64,000 nt of DNA, taken from the NCBI RefSeq assembly GCF_034424625.1, contig NZ_CP139976.1:2356001-2420000 (forward strand), in the 5' to 3' direction. How positions within the stretch are numbered: the stretch's first letter is position 1; each line of letters opens with the position of its first letter. Below are positions 26,101 to 34,511 of this stretch, piece by piece. Made by a program: the position numbers and the translations under genes. The notes below the pieces were generated by a model. The model saw only the letters and a list, made by a program, of their open reading frames with translations. It did not search any database and was not told where the DNA came from. Source of the stretch: Janthinobacterium lividum (GTDB lineage Bacteria; Pseudomonadota; Gammaproteobacteria; Burkholderiales; Burkholderiaceae_D).

Positions 26101-26201
26101 GCCCACAGCGCCAGCAGCAAGATGAGCGCGAACAGGGGTACCAGGCTGAGACGGTACAGGCGGCGGGCAAGGCGTTGCAGGGGTCTTGTTATCGCTATCA
26201 C
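23181..26201 (-). CDS. Membrane diguanylate cyclase with Cache and PAS sensors
   Basis: Sensor enzyme of 1006 aa that probably makes cyclic di-GMP. Two hydrophobic segments (about 15-38 and 285-308) frame a periplasmic Cache-type domain. Four PAS-like domains follow (about 335-445, 455-580, 585-705, 710-835), the later ones with PAC pieces such as RDISARK and DDITTLRES. The GGDEF domain is at the end: intact GGDEF at 920-924 in IIARLGGDEFTIIM, and RATD at 911-914 matches the RxxD product-inhibition site five residues before it. No EAL domain is present. The ligand is unknown. It stands alone on its strand. Confidence 0.92.
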   Translation of the reverse strand: MIAITRPLQRLARRLYRLSLVPLFALILLLALWAAVFYQVGQERASAVRDAVAVSQSLARTLADHTSFTLRQTDHATQLFKLKYEETDGGLRLNEFTRRQGLLDSVLPSKLELPIALIDAHGNVVDSAHAYLPENLAKQAFFRALAANASDTALVDTPMLDAESKRWTIRLARRLNDAQGRFAGAIVILVDPTYFVDDYDRLNLDEQGALMLVARDSGLTVGRIGEQLILSDRIDFRMPGPPQHAPEELLIEPPVDATSRIYSYHELPRYPLLAVVGVNRAVALARFEHRRLVYVGALLAASVLIAGFTTLLMRQSARLRRSIRQAKETQALLRAAHQGSLDAVLLLKAWRPAPGKPVEDFIFADINERAADMLGKPRSELLGQRVLQQMPLLRGERFFKRFVLVMETGQPLEDEFELPLASGGTRWLRHQVVPIADGVAVTSRDISARKHDELALQDNRSFLQSLIDHLPVLVYVKSARPENFGQMEVWNKAAEDITGHLATDVIGKTDCQAFPPDFGLHDAEDDRAILAERGVIDHTEKPLRLADGSLRYLRAVSVPVFDERQQIEHILCIAEDISQRRQQELELRQKQAELAAVNDASPLGLVRLDRQRRCTYVNRTFESITGLPRAAALGAGWTSALHPDDYPLMHVALEQLTRSHAPFQSTLRCLQRDGRLVWVSVKIAPILIDDRIEGYVGTLDDITTLRESEVALLESEARLRTIADTLPAMIAYIDADQVYRFLNIAYEREFGLTGRQTLGKSVRDTVGEARYRTVAPYIERVLAGETLSFEEEDDKEGIERCMEVIYIPQIGEDKLQVVGFHVMRQDITVQKREKQRLLKLAQVDALTGLSNRAGFQQKLSDAMHASRQQQHLMAVMYMDIDRFKPVNDTHGHGTGDALLRAFAQRLTQTMRATDIIARLGGDEFTIIMEQITRPDDAAVLAEKIVAAMQQPFELDGISVRISASIGLAFYRDEDISPAVLLQRADVLLYQAKQDGRNTYRAGVLTA

Positions 26202-26366
26202 GGGCGCTTGCAGGCTAGGGTCATGGAAAAGGGGAGGGGCGGCGTGGCGCGCATCATAGCCGAAATATGCTGACCTGCGCGCTGCCTGCGGCCCCAGCGT
26301 CTGTTCGTAGTCTGTCGCTGGCCTTATTTTGCGTTAAATCAAGTATCTGTGGTGCCGCGCACGCTA

Positions 26367-26404
26367 AAAAAAGCACGCCGGCGGCGACACGGGCTGGCGG
26401 CGTG
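26367..26404 (-). terminator. Terminator-like hairpin upstream of the GGDEF gene
   Basis: CACGCCG and CGGCGTG form a 7-bp GC stem. On the minus strand it is followed by CTTTTTTTAGC. It lies between the divergent GGDEF and yajD genes, so it would stop antisense transcription or act in the GGDEF leader. The rest of the 274-bp gap shows no gene. Confidence 0.45.
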
Positions 26405-26475
26405 GCAGAAAAAGTACAATTGCGCCCCCATCCTCATTAAAATGGGCGCTTCTACCTCCCATATCGAAAGTTGTC

Positions 26476-26847
26476 ATGCAGAGTAAAAAGCCCGACGCGG
26501 CAAGACTGGACAAGATCGTGGCCGAAGCGCGCCGCGCCGCCGACCAGCGCGAGAGCGGCTACCGCGAGCGCTCGCTGAAGATGTATCCGTGGGTATGCGG
26601 CCGCTGCATGCGCGAATTTACGCGCGCCAACGTGCAGCAGCTGACGGTGCACCACCGCGACCATAACCACGACAACAATCCGCCGGACGGCAGCAACTGG
26701 GAACTGCTGTGCCTGTATTGCCACGACAATGAGCACTCGCGCTACCTGGAAGCGGACCGTGGCGCCGGCCTGCTGTCGGCCGAGGTGGCGCCCGCCACGC
26801 ACAATCCGTTTGCCGCGCTGGCCGGCCTGATCAAGAAAAAGGACTGA
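26476..26847 (+). CDS. yajD: YajD-family HNH nuclease
   Basis: 123-aa protein matching E. coli YajD across its length. The zinc-binding CGRC and CLYC pairs frame the HNH core: YPWVCGRCMREF, LTVHHRDHNHDNNPPDGSNWELLCLYCHDNEHS. The family is annotated as HNH nuclease; its biological role is not established. The following response regulator starts 23 bp downstream, so the two may be co-transcribed. Confidence 0.93.
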   Translation: MQSKKPDAARLDKIVAEARRAADQRESGYRERSLKMYPWVCGRCMREFTRANVQQLTVHHRDHNHDNNPPDGSNWELLCLYCHDNEHSRYLEADRGAGLLSAEVAPATHNPFAALAGLIKKKD

Positions 26848-26870
26848 GCGGCCCGTCCGTTTCACACCCC

Positions 26871-27539
26871 ATGCGCATCTTGCTGACCGAAGACGACCCG
26901 CAGCTGGGTCGCGCCACGCAGATCGGCCTGGAACAGGGCGGCTATGCCGTCGACTGGGTCACGAGCGCCGAACACGCGCACACGGCCGTGCGCCTGCACG
27001 ACTATGGCTGTATTTTGCTCGACCTGGGCTTGCCGGGGCAGGATGGCATGCAGGCGCTGGGCGTGCTGCGTGACAATGGCTACAGCGGCGCCGTGCTGGT
27101 CGTCACGGCGCGCGACCAGGTGGGCGAGCGCATCGCCGGGCTCGACGCGGGGGCCGACGACTTTATCGTGAAACCGTTCGACCTCGACGAGCTGGCCGCG
27201 CGCATCCGCAGCGCCTGCCGCCGCGCGGCCGGCCGCCTGCGCGAGCACCTCGTGCATGGCGACCTGGTGCTCGATATCGCGGACCGGCAAGTGACGCAAG
27301 GGGGATTGCCCGTGACCTTGACGGTGAAGGAATTTCGCATCCTGCAACTGCTGCTGGAGCACGGCGGCCGGGTGCTGAGCCGGGAACAGCTGGAGAAAAA
27401 CCTGTACAGCTGGGGTGACGAAGTGGAAAGCAATGCCGTGCAAGTGCATATCCACCACCTGCGCAAGAAGCTGGGGCGGGACTTGATACGCACCGTGCAT
27501 GCGATCGGTTATTGCATCGACAAGCCCAAAGCGGCTTGA
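26871..27539 (+). CDS. OmpR-family response regulator (QseB/PmrA-like)
   Basis: Two-component regulator of 222 aa. The receiver domain has the acidic pair ED (7-9), the phosphorylation site Asp51 in ILLDLGLPG, and Lys in IVKPFDLDEL. The C-terminal winged helix (about 125-220; LTVKEFRILQLLLEHGGRVLSREQLEKNLYSW and VQVHIHHLRKKLG) is of the OmpR/PmrA class. The best match for a partner is the QseC-like kinase at 29838-31259, but a TonB receptor gene on the other strand lies between them, which is unusual for this pair. Confidence 0.92.
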   Translation: MRILLTEDDPQLGRATQIGLEQGGYAVDWVTSAEHAHTAVRLHDYGCILLDLGLPGQDGMQALGVLRDNGYSGAVLVVTARDQVGERIAGLDAGADDFIVKPFDLDELAARIRSACRRAAGRLREHLVHGDLVLDIADRQVTQGGLPVTLTVKEFRILQLLLEHGGRVLSREQLEKNLYSWGDEVESNAVQVHIHHLRKKLGRDLIRTVHAIGYCIDKPKAA

Positions 27540-27540
27540 C

Positions 27541-27571
27541 ACAAAAACGGGCTACCCTGCGGCAGCCCGTT
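27541..27571 (-). terminator. Terminator between the response regulator and the TonB receptor
   Basis: ACGGGCT and AGCCCGT form the stem; on the minus strand it is followed by TTTTTGTG. It ends the TonB receptor gene and may also serve the convergent response regulator. Confidence 0.75.
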
Positions 27572-27601
27572 CGATGTTGGCGCTGATGGCGCGTTACGGC
27601 A

Positions 27602-29746
27602 TCAGAAATCGACGGTGGCCGACAGCCACAGACGGCGGCCGTCCAGGCTGTTGACATAGCGGTTGGCGTAGGTCAATGCCGGTGCGCGGTATGGCTGGTA
27701 GTCGATGAAGTCCTTGTTGAGCAGGTTGTACACGGCCGCGTTCAGGGTGACGCGCTTGTTCAGCTGATAACTGCTGCCCAGGTGCAGCATGGTGTAACCC
27801 TGGTAGTCGCCCAGCGCGGCCTTGGCGGCGCGCGTGGAAGCCGATGTGCCCGGATCGCGGAAGCGCTCGCTGCGGTACTCGGCGCGCAGCCAGCCGTTCC
27901 ACTCGCGCGAGATATCCCACGACAGGCGCGCATTGACGGCGTGCTTGGGCGTGTCGCTCAGGGGCTTGCCGGCGTTGCTGCCGCTCTTTTGTTCGCTTTC
28001 CGTGTACGTGTAGTTGGCGCTGGCCGACAAGGTCTTGCTCAGCGGGAAGCGCGTGTTCAGCTCGACGCCGCGCGTGACGGCCTCATCCACATTGACCGAT
28101 TGGCCAAATGCGTCCACGTTGGGCCAGTTGCCGAAGCTGACGCAGCCGGGACGGTTCGGCGAGGGGCGGTAGTCGCAGTTGACGAGGCCCGTGCCCGTCG
28201 TGATCTTGTCCTTGAATGTATTGTTGAACAAAGTGCCGCTGGCGGTCCAGCCGGCCAGGTTGTCGAAGTACGCGCCGATTTCCGTCGTCGTGCTCGTTTC
28301 CGGCTTCAGGTCCGGGCTGCCGACGAGGGGGATCGTGCCCTGGCCGCCAAAACCGTTGATGCCTGGCGACAGTTGCTCCACGCGCGGCGTCTTGTAGCCC
28401 TTGCTGACGCCGCCCTTGACGGTCCAGCTTGGCGCTGCGTTCCACACGGCATAGGCGCGGGGGCTGGTCTGGCCGCCGAAGATGCTGTGATCGTCATAAC
28501 GGGCGCCGACGGTCAGCGCGACGTTGTCCAGCACCTGCCATTCGTCTTCCACGAACAGGGCTTTTTGCGTGAATTCGAATTTTTTCGGCGCCACGCCGTC
28601 CGTCATTTCCGCTTTCCACCATTGCGCGCCGATGGTAGCCATGTGTTTGCCCAAAGGCATGACCAGCTTGGTATCGAAGACCTGGCTTTCCACTTCCAGC
28701 GTGCGCGCGCTGCCGGTCACGGCGCCTGGCGTGCCTGGCGGAATCGTGCGGCCCAGGGTTTCCGTCTTGTTTACCATGTAGCTGCTGTCCAGCGTGCCGA
28801 AGCCGAAGCGGCCCGTGTGCGACAGGGTCCACTGGTCGCGCTTGTATTTCTGTTCCGGGCCGTAGCCGCCCTGTACGGTATTGGTGCCGAGCTGGCCCTT
28901 CGAATTGTCGTAGGTCTGGCGGCCCGCGTCCGCGTCGAGGATGACGGTGTGGTAGCGGTTCGGCGTGAAGGCCAGGCGCGCGCCAAAGTTCTCGATGTCC
29001 GAGCGCACGGGGTTGGCGCCCATGCTGGCGGGCACTTGCGCGCCGGCCGCGTTGGGGACGCGGATGTCGGCCGCATCGCGGCGCTGCTTGCTGCCGCGCA
29101 GGGACAGGCCCAGCAGGTCGGTGGCGATGGGGCCGCTCAGGTAGAAGCGGCCGCTTTTCACGTCGCCGAAATCGGACTCTTCCTGCAAGGTGTAGTCGGC
29201 CGAGACGGAGCCCATCCACTGCTTGCCCACCTTGCGCGTGATGATGTTGATCACGCCGCCCATGGCGTCCGAGCCGTACAGGGTCGACATGGGGCCGCGG
29301 ATGATCTCGATACGCTCGATGGCGGCCAGCGGCGGCATGAAGCTCGTCTGCGTGCCGCCGAAGCCGTTCGGCGTGACGTTGCCGGCCGCGTTCTGGCGGC
29401 GCCCGTCGATCAGCACCAGGGTGTAGTCGCTGGGCATGCCGCGGATGCTGATGTTCATGCCGCCCGTCTTGTCGCCCGCCGCGCCCACGTCGATGCCTTC
29501 CACGCTTTCCAGCGCCTGCGTCAGGTTGCCGAAGCGCTCCTTCGACAGCTCCTGGCGCGTCAGCACCGTGATCGAGGCCGGTGCCTGCTTGATATCCTGC
29601 TCGAAACCGGAGGCGGAGACCACCACTTCCGGCATGCTGGCAGGCGTGCCCGTCTGGGCGTGAGCCTGCAGGCAGGACAGGGCGGCCAAGGCCAGGGCCA
29701 GGGTGGTGGGACGCGGCAGGCGCGCGCTGCGGGTGCTGTTGGACAT
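27602..29746 (-). CDS. TonB-dependent receptor, FepA/CirA-like
   Basis: Outer-membrane receptor of 714 aa, probably for a ferric siderophore. Signal peptide to about residue 30 (LALAALSCLQAHAQ). The plug has VVVSASGFEQDIKQAPASITVLTRQEL and the conserved MNISIRGMPSDYTLVLIDGR and IEIIRGPMSTLYGSDAMGGVINIITRK, typical of catecholate-type receptors. The barrel ends with Phe in WLSATVDF. There is no STN signalling domain. AGGAG lies 5 nt before ATG 29746. A Fur-like site overlaps its promoter. It sits between the genes of a two-component pair. Confidence 0.9.
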   Translation of the reverse strand: MSNSTRSARLPRPTTLALALAALSCLQAHAQTGTPASMPEVVVSASGFEQDIKQAPASITVLTRQELSKERFGNLTQALESVEGIDVGAAGDKTGGMNISIRGMPSDYTLVLIDGRRQNAAGNVTPNGFGGTQTSFMPPLAAIERIEIIRGPMSTLYGSDAMGGVINIITRKVGKQWMGSVSADYTLQEESDFGDVKSGRFYLSGPIATDLLGLSLRGSKQRRDAADIRVPNAAGAQVPASMGANPVRSDIENFGARLAFTPNRYHTVILDADAGRQTYDNSKGQLGTNTVQGGYGPEQKYKRDQWTLSHTGRFGFGTLDSSYMVNKTETLGRTIPPGTPGAVTGSARTLEVESQVFDTKLVMPLGKHMATIGAQWWKAEMTDGVAPKKFEFTQKALFVEDEWQVLDNVALTVGARYDDHSIFGGQTSPRAYAVWNAAPSWTVKGGVSKGYKTPRVEQLSPGINGFGGQGTIPLVGSPDLKPETSTTTEIGAYFDNLAGWTASGTLFNNTFKDKITTGTGLVNCDYRPSPNRPGCVSFGNWPNVDAFGQSVNVDEAVTRGVELNTRFPLSKTLSASANYTYTESEQKSGSNAGKPLSDTPKHAVNARLSWDISREWNGWLRAEYRSERFRDPGTSASTRAAKAALGDYQGYTMLHLGSSYQLNKRVTLNAAVYNLLNKDFIDYQPYRAPALTYANRYVNSLDGRRLWLSATVDF

Positions 29747-29800
29747 GCAAACTCCTGATGGTGGATGAGTTATTGGTTTTGCTGGTGCAAGCTAATGGGA

Positions 29801-29829
29801 ATCATTGAGGCAATAAGAATCATTTACAA
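29801..29829 (-). promoter_or_regulatory. Promoter of the TonB receptor with Fur-like site
   Basis: On the minus strand TTGTAA (29829-29824) and AATGAT (29806-29801) are 17 bp apart. The spacer and flanks contain AATAAGAATCATTTAC, which matches the Fur consensus AATGATAATCATTATC at 12 of 16 positions, so iron would repress the receptor. Confidence 0.55.
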
Positions 29830-29837
29830 TTGCAGCC

Positions 29838-31259
29838 ATGGCTTCCCAAAAAATATTTCGCTCCGGATCTTGCGCAGAAGTTCTTAAGAGATTCTTAACG
29901 GCTGGCGGCGGCCTGAAAACCTGGTCGCTGCGGCGCACTTTGCTGGGCGTGCTGCTGGGCCTGACCCTGGCCCTGTGGGTGGGCAGCGCCGCCATCGTGT
30001 ACGTGGAAGCGCGCCGCGAAAGCCAGGAACTGTTCGACCAGTCGCTGATCGAGACGGGCCACCTGCTGCTGTCGCTGGTGGAAAAGGATGCGCGCCAACA
30101 CGGCTTGACGGGACCCATCGACGTGCCGCTGCGCGGCCATCCGAATCCCCATCAGTATTTGCTGTTCAAGGTGCGCGACGCGCAGCAGCGCGTGCTGTAC
30201 CGTAATGACGCGGCGTCCGATATCGCCCTGTCGCGCAGCGCGCCGGACGGCCTGTCCTGGACCCGCATCGGCGGCCAGCGCTGGCGTCTGTTTTCGTTGT
30301 GGGACCCGCAGCGCACCCTGCAGCTGCTGGTGGCCGAGCCGACCAGCCACCGCGACGATATCAGCCGCGGCTTCTTTTACCGCATCGCCGTGTTCGGCCT
30401 GTTGCTGGTGGCGCTGGCCACCATCGCCATCTGGTGGAGCATCCACCGCGTGTTTCGCGTGCTGCAGGCGTCCGCCGATGAAGTGTCGGCGCGCACGCCC
30501 GATGACCTGGCCGACGTCAGGCTGGCTGGCGCACCCACCGAGCTGCATCCGCTGTTGCTGGAAATTAACCGCCTGTTCGGCAGAGTGCGACAAAGCCGCG
30601 ACAACGAGCAGCGCTTCACGGCCGATGCCGCGCACGAATTGCGCACGCCGCTGGCCGCCATCAAGACCAATCTGCAAGTGCTGCAGCGGGCCCGTAGCGA
30701 GGCTGAACGCGAGGAATTCATTGCAGCCCTGGGCGTCAGCGTGGAGCGCGCCACGCGCCTCGTCAACCAGTTGCTGGCGCTGGCGCAGCTCGATCCGCAT
30801 TCGGGCGCGGCGGCCGACTTGCGCGCGGGGGACCTGTCCGACCTGCTGGCCGAGCAGGCCGCGCAGTGGCAGGCGCTGGCCGCGACGTACCGGCTGTCGC
30901 TGAGCGTGATCATGGCACCGGCGCCCTGCGCGCTGCATGCGGACAGCCTGCAGATGTTGTTGCGCAACCTGGTCGACAATGCGCTGCGCTATACGCCGGC
31001 GCCCGGCTGTGTCGTCATCAGCTGCGGCGTGGAAGCGGGGCGCAGCTATTTGCGCGTGGCCGATTCCGGTCCGGGCATCGCCGAGGAACTGCACGCGCGC
31101 GCGTTCGAGCGTTTTGTGCGCCTGGGCGGCGGGCAGCTGCCCGGCAGCGGCCTGGGCCTGTCCATCGTGCGCCGCATCGCCGAGCGGCATGGCGCGGACA
31201 TCATCCTCGGCGCCGGCTTGCAGGGCAGGGGGCTGGCGGTGACGGTCGTGTTTCCATGA
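29838..31259 (+). CDS. Sensor histidine kinase (QseC/PmrB-like)
   Basis: Inner-membrane kinase of up to 473 aa, likely partner of the response regulator at 26871-27539. Two transmembrane segments (about 35-57 and 180-200) flank a periplasmic domain. Cytoplasmic motifs are H-box AAHELRTPLAAI (His266), N-box RNLVDNALRY, G1 VADSGPGIA, F-box ERFVRL and G2 GSGLGLSIV. The ATG at 29838 lacks a ribosome site and a regulator-type direct repeat lies inside the first 20 codons, so the true start may be further in, for example a CTG at 29913 (LKTWSLRRTLLG) or a GTG near 29952. Confidence 0.88.
   Translation: MASQKIFRSGSCAEVLKRFLTAGGGLKTWSLRRTLLGVLLGLTLALWVGSAAIVYVEARRESQELFDQSLIETGHLLLSLVEKDARQHGLTGPIDVPLRGHPNPHQYLLFKVRDAQQRVLYRNDAASDIALSRSAPDGLSWTRIGGQRWRLFSLWDPQRTLQLLVAEPTSHRDDISRGFFYRIAVFGLLLVALATIAIWWSIHRVFRVLQASADEVSARTPDDLADVRLAGAPTELHPLLLEINRLFGRVRQSRDNEQRFTADAAHELRTPLAAIKTNLQVLQRARSEAEREEFIAALGVSVERATRLVNQLLALAQLDPHSGAAADLRAGDLSDLLAEQAAQWQALAATYRLSLSVIMAPAPCALHADSLQMLLRNLVDNALRYTPAPGCVVISCGVEAGRSYLRVADSGPGIAEELHARAFERFVRLGGGQLPGSGLGLSIVRRIAERHGADIILGAGLQGRGLAVTVVFP
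29881..29898. promoter_or_regulatory. OmpR-family direct repeat (PmrA/QseB-box type)
   Basis: TTCTTAAGAGATTCTTAA contains TTCTTAA twice, 11 bp apart, so CTTAA-N6-CTTAA. This matches the known PmrA box (YTTAAK-N5-YTTAAK) except for the last base. It lies about 96 bp upstream of the predicted start of the TonB receptor transcript and at the front of the kinase frame. It fits binding by the neighbouring response regulator. Confidence 0.6.
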
Positions 31260-31292
31260 CGGTCCCGCCAGGGCAAGGCGTTTAGGCCGACT

Positions 31293-34200
31293 TTACAGCG
31301 ACTTGAGGAACGCCAGCAGCGCGTCGCGGTCCGTCTTCGACAGGTTCTCGAAACGCTGGCGCGCTTTTGTCCCTTCGCCGCCGTGCCACAAGATCGCTTC
31401 CGTCAGGCTGCGCGCGCGGCCGTCATGCAGGTAGCCAGCCTTGCCGCCGCCATTGCCCATGACTTTTTCCGTGTAGCCGATGCCCCACAGCGGTGCCGTG
31501 CGCCACATGCTGCCTTGCGCCTGGCCTTCCGTGAAGGTATCGGCCAGCTCGGGACCCATGTCGTGCAGCAGCAGGTCGGTGTACGGACGGATGGTCTGGT
31601 TGCGCAATTCCGCAAACAGGTGGCCCGCGCCCGTCTTCATTTCCACCGTGTGGCAGGCAGCGCAGCGCATGCCCTGGAACAGCTTCGAGCCGGCGGAAAC
31701 CTGCTGCGGGTCGACCTTGAGCTCCTCGATCGGCGCCACGCCTTTCGGGAAACCGCTGGCGATGCTGCGCTGGGCCGGCACGGCCACCAGGGCCAGGTAT
31801 TGCGTGATCGATTGCAGGTCCGCTTCCGAGATGCCTGGCTGGGCGCCGCCCGCCGCGCAGGCTACCGGCCCCGCCATGCAGGCGCGGTTGCGGTACACGG
31901 GCGAGGTGACGGCCATGTCCAGCAGCAGCGCGTCGGCGGCCTGGTGGCGCAAGGTGGCTTTCGAGGCCTTCCAGCCGAAGCGGCCCAGGCGCACGGCGCC
32001 CGTCTCTGGTTCATATACATAGTTGGGCAGGCCCTTGACGCCGTCGGCATCCGGCGTGCTGCGGGCGCGCGCCAGGATGTCGGCTTCCGGCACGGCTTCC
32101 AGCAAGCCCGCGCCGATCATGGGCGGCGCCGCGCGCAGCGAAACGACTTGCGGCACGGGGCCTTCGAAGGCCAGCGTCGGCTTGCGCAGTTCGACCTGCG
32201 TGCCGTCGGCCAGGGTGGTCTTGCTCGTCGTGAAACCGCCCACGCTGACGCCGTTGCCCCAGTTTTGCGGCACGCCGGAAGGCGAGACGGCATTCATCTG
32301 GATCGCCGTGCCGTATTGCGGGTGCGGCACCTGCTGCCCTGCCGCATTGATGCTGGCGACGCGCACGGCCATCGTGTCGAGGCGCTGGTTCAGGGCCATC
32401 GGCGCGGGGCTGCGGCCATTGTTGACGTGGCAGGCGATGCAGGCCGACTGCCCGTAGCGCTGTCCCTGCAGGCCGACGGCGGGCGCGTAACGGTCGTTGC
32501 CGCCTTCGTTATGCTCGCCGGTGGTGAAGTTGGTATGCACCAGGCGCCGGCCTTCGACGAAGCGCTGCATGTTCTGCATGCCGATATTGTTGTGCGGCTG
32601 CTGGAACATGAACAGGGCGTTGTCCGAGTAGTTATACGACACGGAACCGAGGCCGCCGGAGAGCGTTTCCTCCGGCAGTGGCACGGAATTGAGGCGCGGC
32701 TGCACGCCATACCAGGGCCGCAGTCCTGCGCCCACCACATACGTCCATTCGTACGAGTAGTAGCGGATGCCGCCAGCATCGCCTTTCGACGCCATTGAGG
32801 CGGTGGTGGAAAACATCGATGGCGACACTTCGATGATGTCGCCCGCCGTCAGCGCGCGGGCCTTGACGTCCGTGCCATTCGGCATGCCGCCGGCATCGAG
32901 GCCGCCATGGCCCGGGTACTCCTTGATCAGCAGTGTGCAGGCGCCATTGATGCCGTTGGCGTTCGTCAGCCTGTCGCTGGCCGGGTAGGCCATCGGCTTG
33001 CAGACGGGGACATTGCGGTCCACCAGTTCGCCGGGCGACATCCAGCCGTAACCCGTCACGCCGGGACGGTCGAAGCCGCGGAAGAAGGCCACGCCGCCGG
33101 ACAGAAAATCGACGGTGGTGTACTGGTTGACGATCAGCGTGGGCTTGGTAACGCCGCGTACCTTGCTGTTGTCGATGATTTCCACGCCCCAGGTGCGGTT
33201 CTTGAAGTATTGCGGTACGAAAGTGAGGTAATTGCCCGGCCCCTTGTCTTGCGGCAGGCCCGTGACGGGATCGACCGTTTCATTCGGGCCGTAGCCGATT
33301 TCATTCCATTCCTCGCCCCGTTCGCGGCCATGGCGCGCCAGGCCGCGCGCGCCGAAGCGCGTCACCAGGGTACCGTCTGCCAGGGTGAATTGCAGGCTTT
33401 CCAGCGGCTGGGCGGCGGCCGGCAGCGGTGTCCAGCCGGTGCCGTTGGCGGGGAATTTCAGGGCCGATGTCGCAGTCGACGGCAGGCTGTTGTCACTGCC
33501 CGGCGTCTTGAAGCTCACTTCCAGCAGCGAGTAGCCATACTGCGTGGCGCGCGCCACGCCCTTCAGGCGGATGTAGCGGGCATTGATGCCCAGGTTGAAG
33601 AATTCCTCGGTGCCGCCGTGGCCATTCGTCACGTAGCGCACTTGCGACCATTTCTGGCCATCGTCGGAGACCTGCAGCGCGTACTGCTTGCCGTATGCGT
33701 TTTCCCACTGCAGTTTCATGTAGCCGACGGGCGTCTTCGCGCCGAAGTCGAACTGGATCCAGGCGCCGTCCTCGAACTTGCTGGCCCAGCGTGTGCCCGT
33801 CTTGCCGTCGATCGCCATGGCGGCCGACATGCCGTTGTTTTCCACGGGCGAGGAAGTGGCGGCCACGGGGCGGATATCCACGCCCGGCTGGCCCGGATCG
33901 ATGGTGACCGGGGGCGGTTCGGTGACGGGCGGCGTCACCGGCGGCAGCACGGGCGTACCCGCAAATGCCTGGATTTCAAAGATGGAGTAGCCGTACTGGC
34001 CCGCGCGTTTGACGCCCTGCATGCGCAGGTAGCGGCCTTGCGCGTCGAACCCCGTGATGTCCTCGATGCCGCCCTTGCTGTCGCTGACGTTCTGGATGGT
34101 GGTCCAGTGCGTATTGTCGTCCGATATCTGCAGCAGGTAGGCGCTGGCGTGCGCGTTTTCCCAGGCGATATGCACGCGGGTAATGCGCTGCGAGGTGCCG

Positions 34201-34511
34201 AAATCGAGGGTCAGATATTCGTTGTCCGTAAAGCCGCTGCCCCAGCGCGTGCTGTCGTTGCGGTCGATGGCGGCGCTGGCCGACAGGTCGCCCCGTTCCG
34301 CCGAGCTGGCCGTGGCGGCGACGGGCGTCAGCGCCGTTTCCGCCGACGTTTGCGCCAGCAGCCGCTGCGCCGTGGCGGGCGTGGCCGGGTTGTCGCCGCC
34401 ACCGCCGCCGCACGCGGCCAGCAGCAGGGCCAGGGCCAGCGGCAAGCGCCGCCTGGAAAAGTGGATAAAGCCGGCCGGGTACTGCCGGGGCCGAAGCAGG
34501 GATGTGTGCAT
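31293..34511 (-). CDS. Di-heme oxidoreductase lipoprotein with two discoidin-like domains
   Basis: 1072-aa lipoprotein: the lipobox LLAAC puts the lipidated Cys at residue 34. Two F5/8 type C (discoidin, carbohydrate-binding-like) domains follow at about 60-185 and 215-345, each with paired signatures (RWGSGFTDNEYLTLDFG, RWASKFEDGAWIQFDFG, and KGVARATQYGYSLLEV). The C-terminal ~700 residues match the di-heme oxidoreductase family (DUF1111/DHOR), with CxxCH heme sites at Cys691-His695 and Cys950-His954. It is likely a periplasmic or outer-membrane peroxidase- or dehydrogenase-like protein held at a glycan. ATG 34511 has AAGGA 6-10 nt upstream, so the upstream open frame is not used. Confidence 0.85.
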   Translation of the reverse strand: MHTSLLRPRQYPAGFIHFSRRRLPLALALLLAACGGGGGDNPATPATAQRLLAQTSAETALTPVAATASSAERGDLSASAAIDRNDSTRWGSGFTDNEYLTLDFGTSQRITRVHIAWENAHASAYLLQISDDNTHWTTIQNVSDSKGGIEDITGFDAQGRYLRMQGVKRAGQYGYSIFEIQAFAGTPVLPPVTPPVTEPPPVTIDPGQPGVDIRPVAATSSPVENNGMSAAMAIDGKTGTRWASKFEDGAWIQFDFGAKTPVGYMKLQWENAYGKQYALQVSDDGQKWSQVRYVTNGHGGTEEFFNLGINARYIRLKGVARATQYGYSLLEVSFKTPGSDNSLPSTATSALKFPANGTGWTPLPAAAQPLESLQFTLADGTLVTRFGARGLARHGRERGEEWNEIGYGPNETVDPVTGLPQDKGPGNYLTFVPQYFKNRTWGVEIIDNSKVRGVTKPTLIVNQYTTVDFLSGGVAFFRGFDRPGVTGYGWMSPGELVDRNVPVCKPMAYPASDRLTNANGINGACTLLIKEYPGHGGLDAGGMPNGTDVKARALTAGDIIEVSPSMFSTTASMASKGDAGGIRYYSYEWTYVVGAGLRPWYGVQPRLNSVPLPEETLSGGLGSVSYNYSDNALFMFQQPHNNIGMQNMQRFVEGRRLVHTNFTTGEHNEGGNDRYAPAVGLQGQRYGQSACIACHVNNGRSPAPMALNQRLDTMAVRVASINAAGQQVPHPQYGTAIQMNAVSPSGVPQNWGNGVSVGGFTTSKTTLADGTQVELRKPTLAFEGPVPQVVSLRAAPPMIGAGLLEAVPEADILARARSTPDADGVKGLPNYVYEPETGAVRLGRFGWKASKATLRHQAADALLLDMAVTSPVYRNRACMAGPVACAAGGAQPGISEADLQSITQYLALVAVPAQRSIASGFPKGVAPIEELKVDPQQVSAGSKLFQGMRCAACHTVEMKTGAGHLFAELRNQTIRPYTDLLLHDMGPELADTFTEGQAQGSMWRTAPLWGIGYTEKVMGNGGGKAGYLHDGRARSLTEAILWHGGEGTKARQRFENLSKTDRDALLAFLKSL

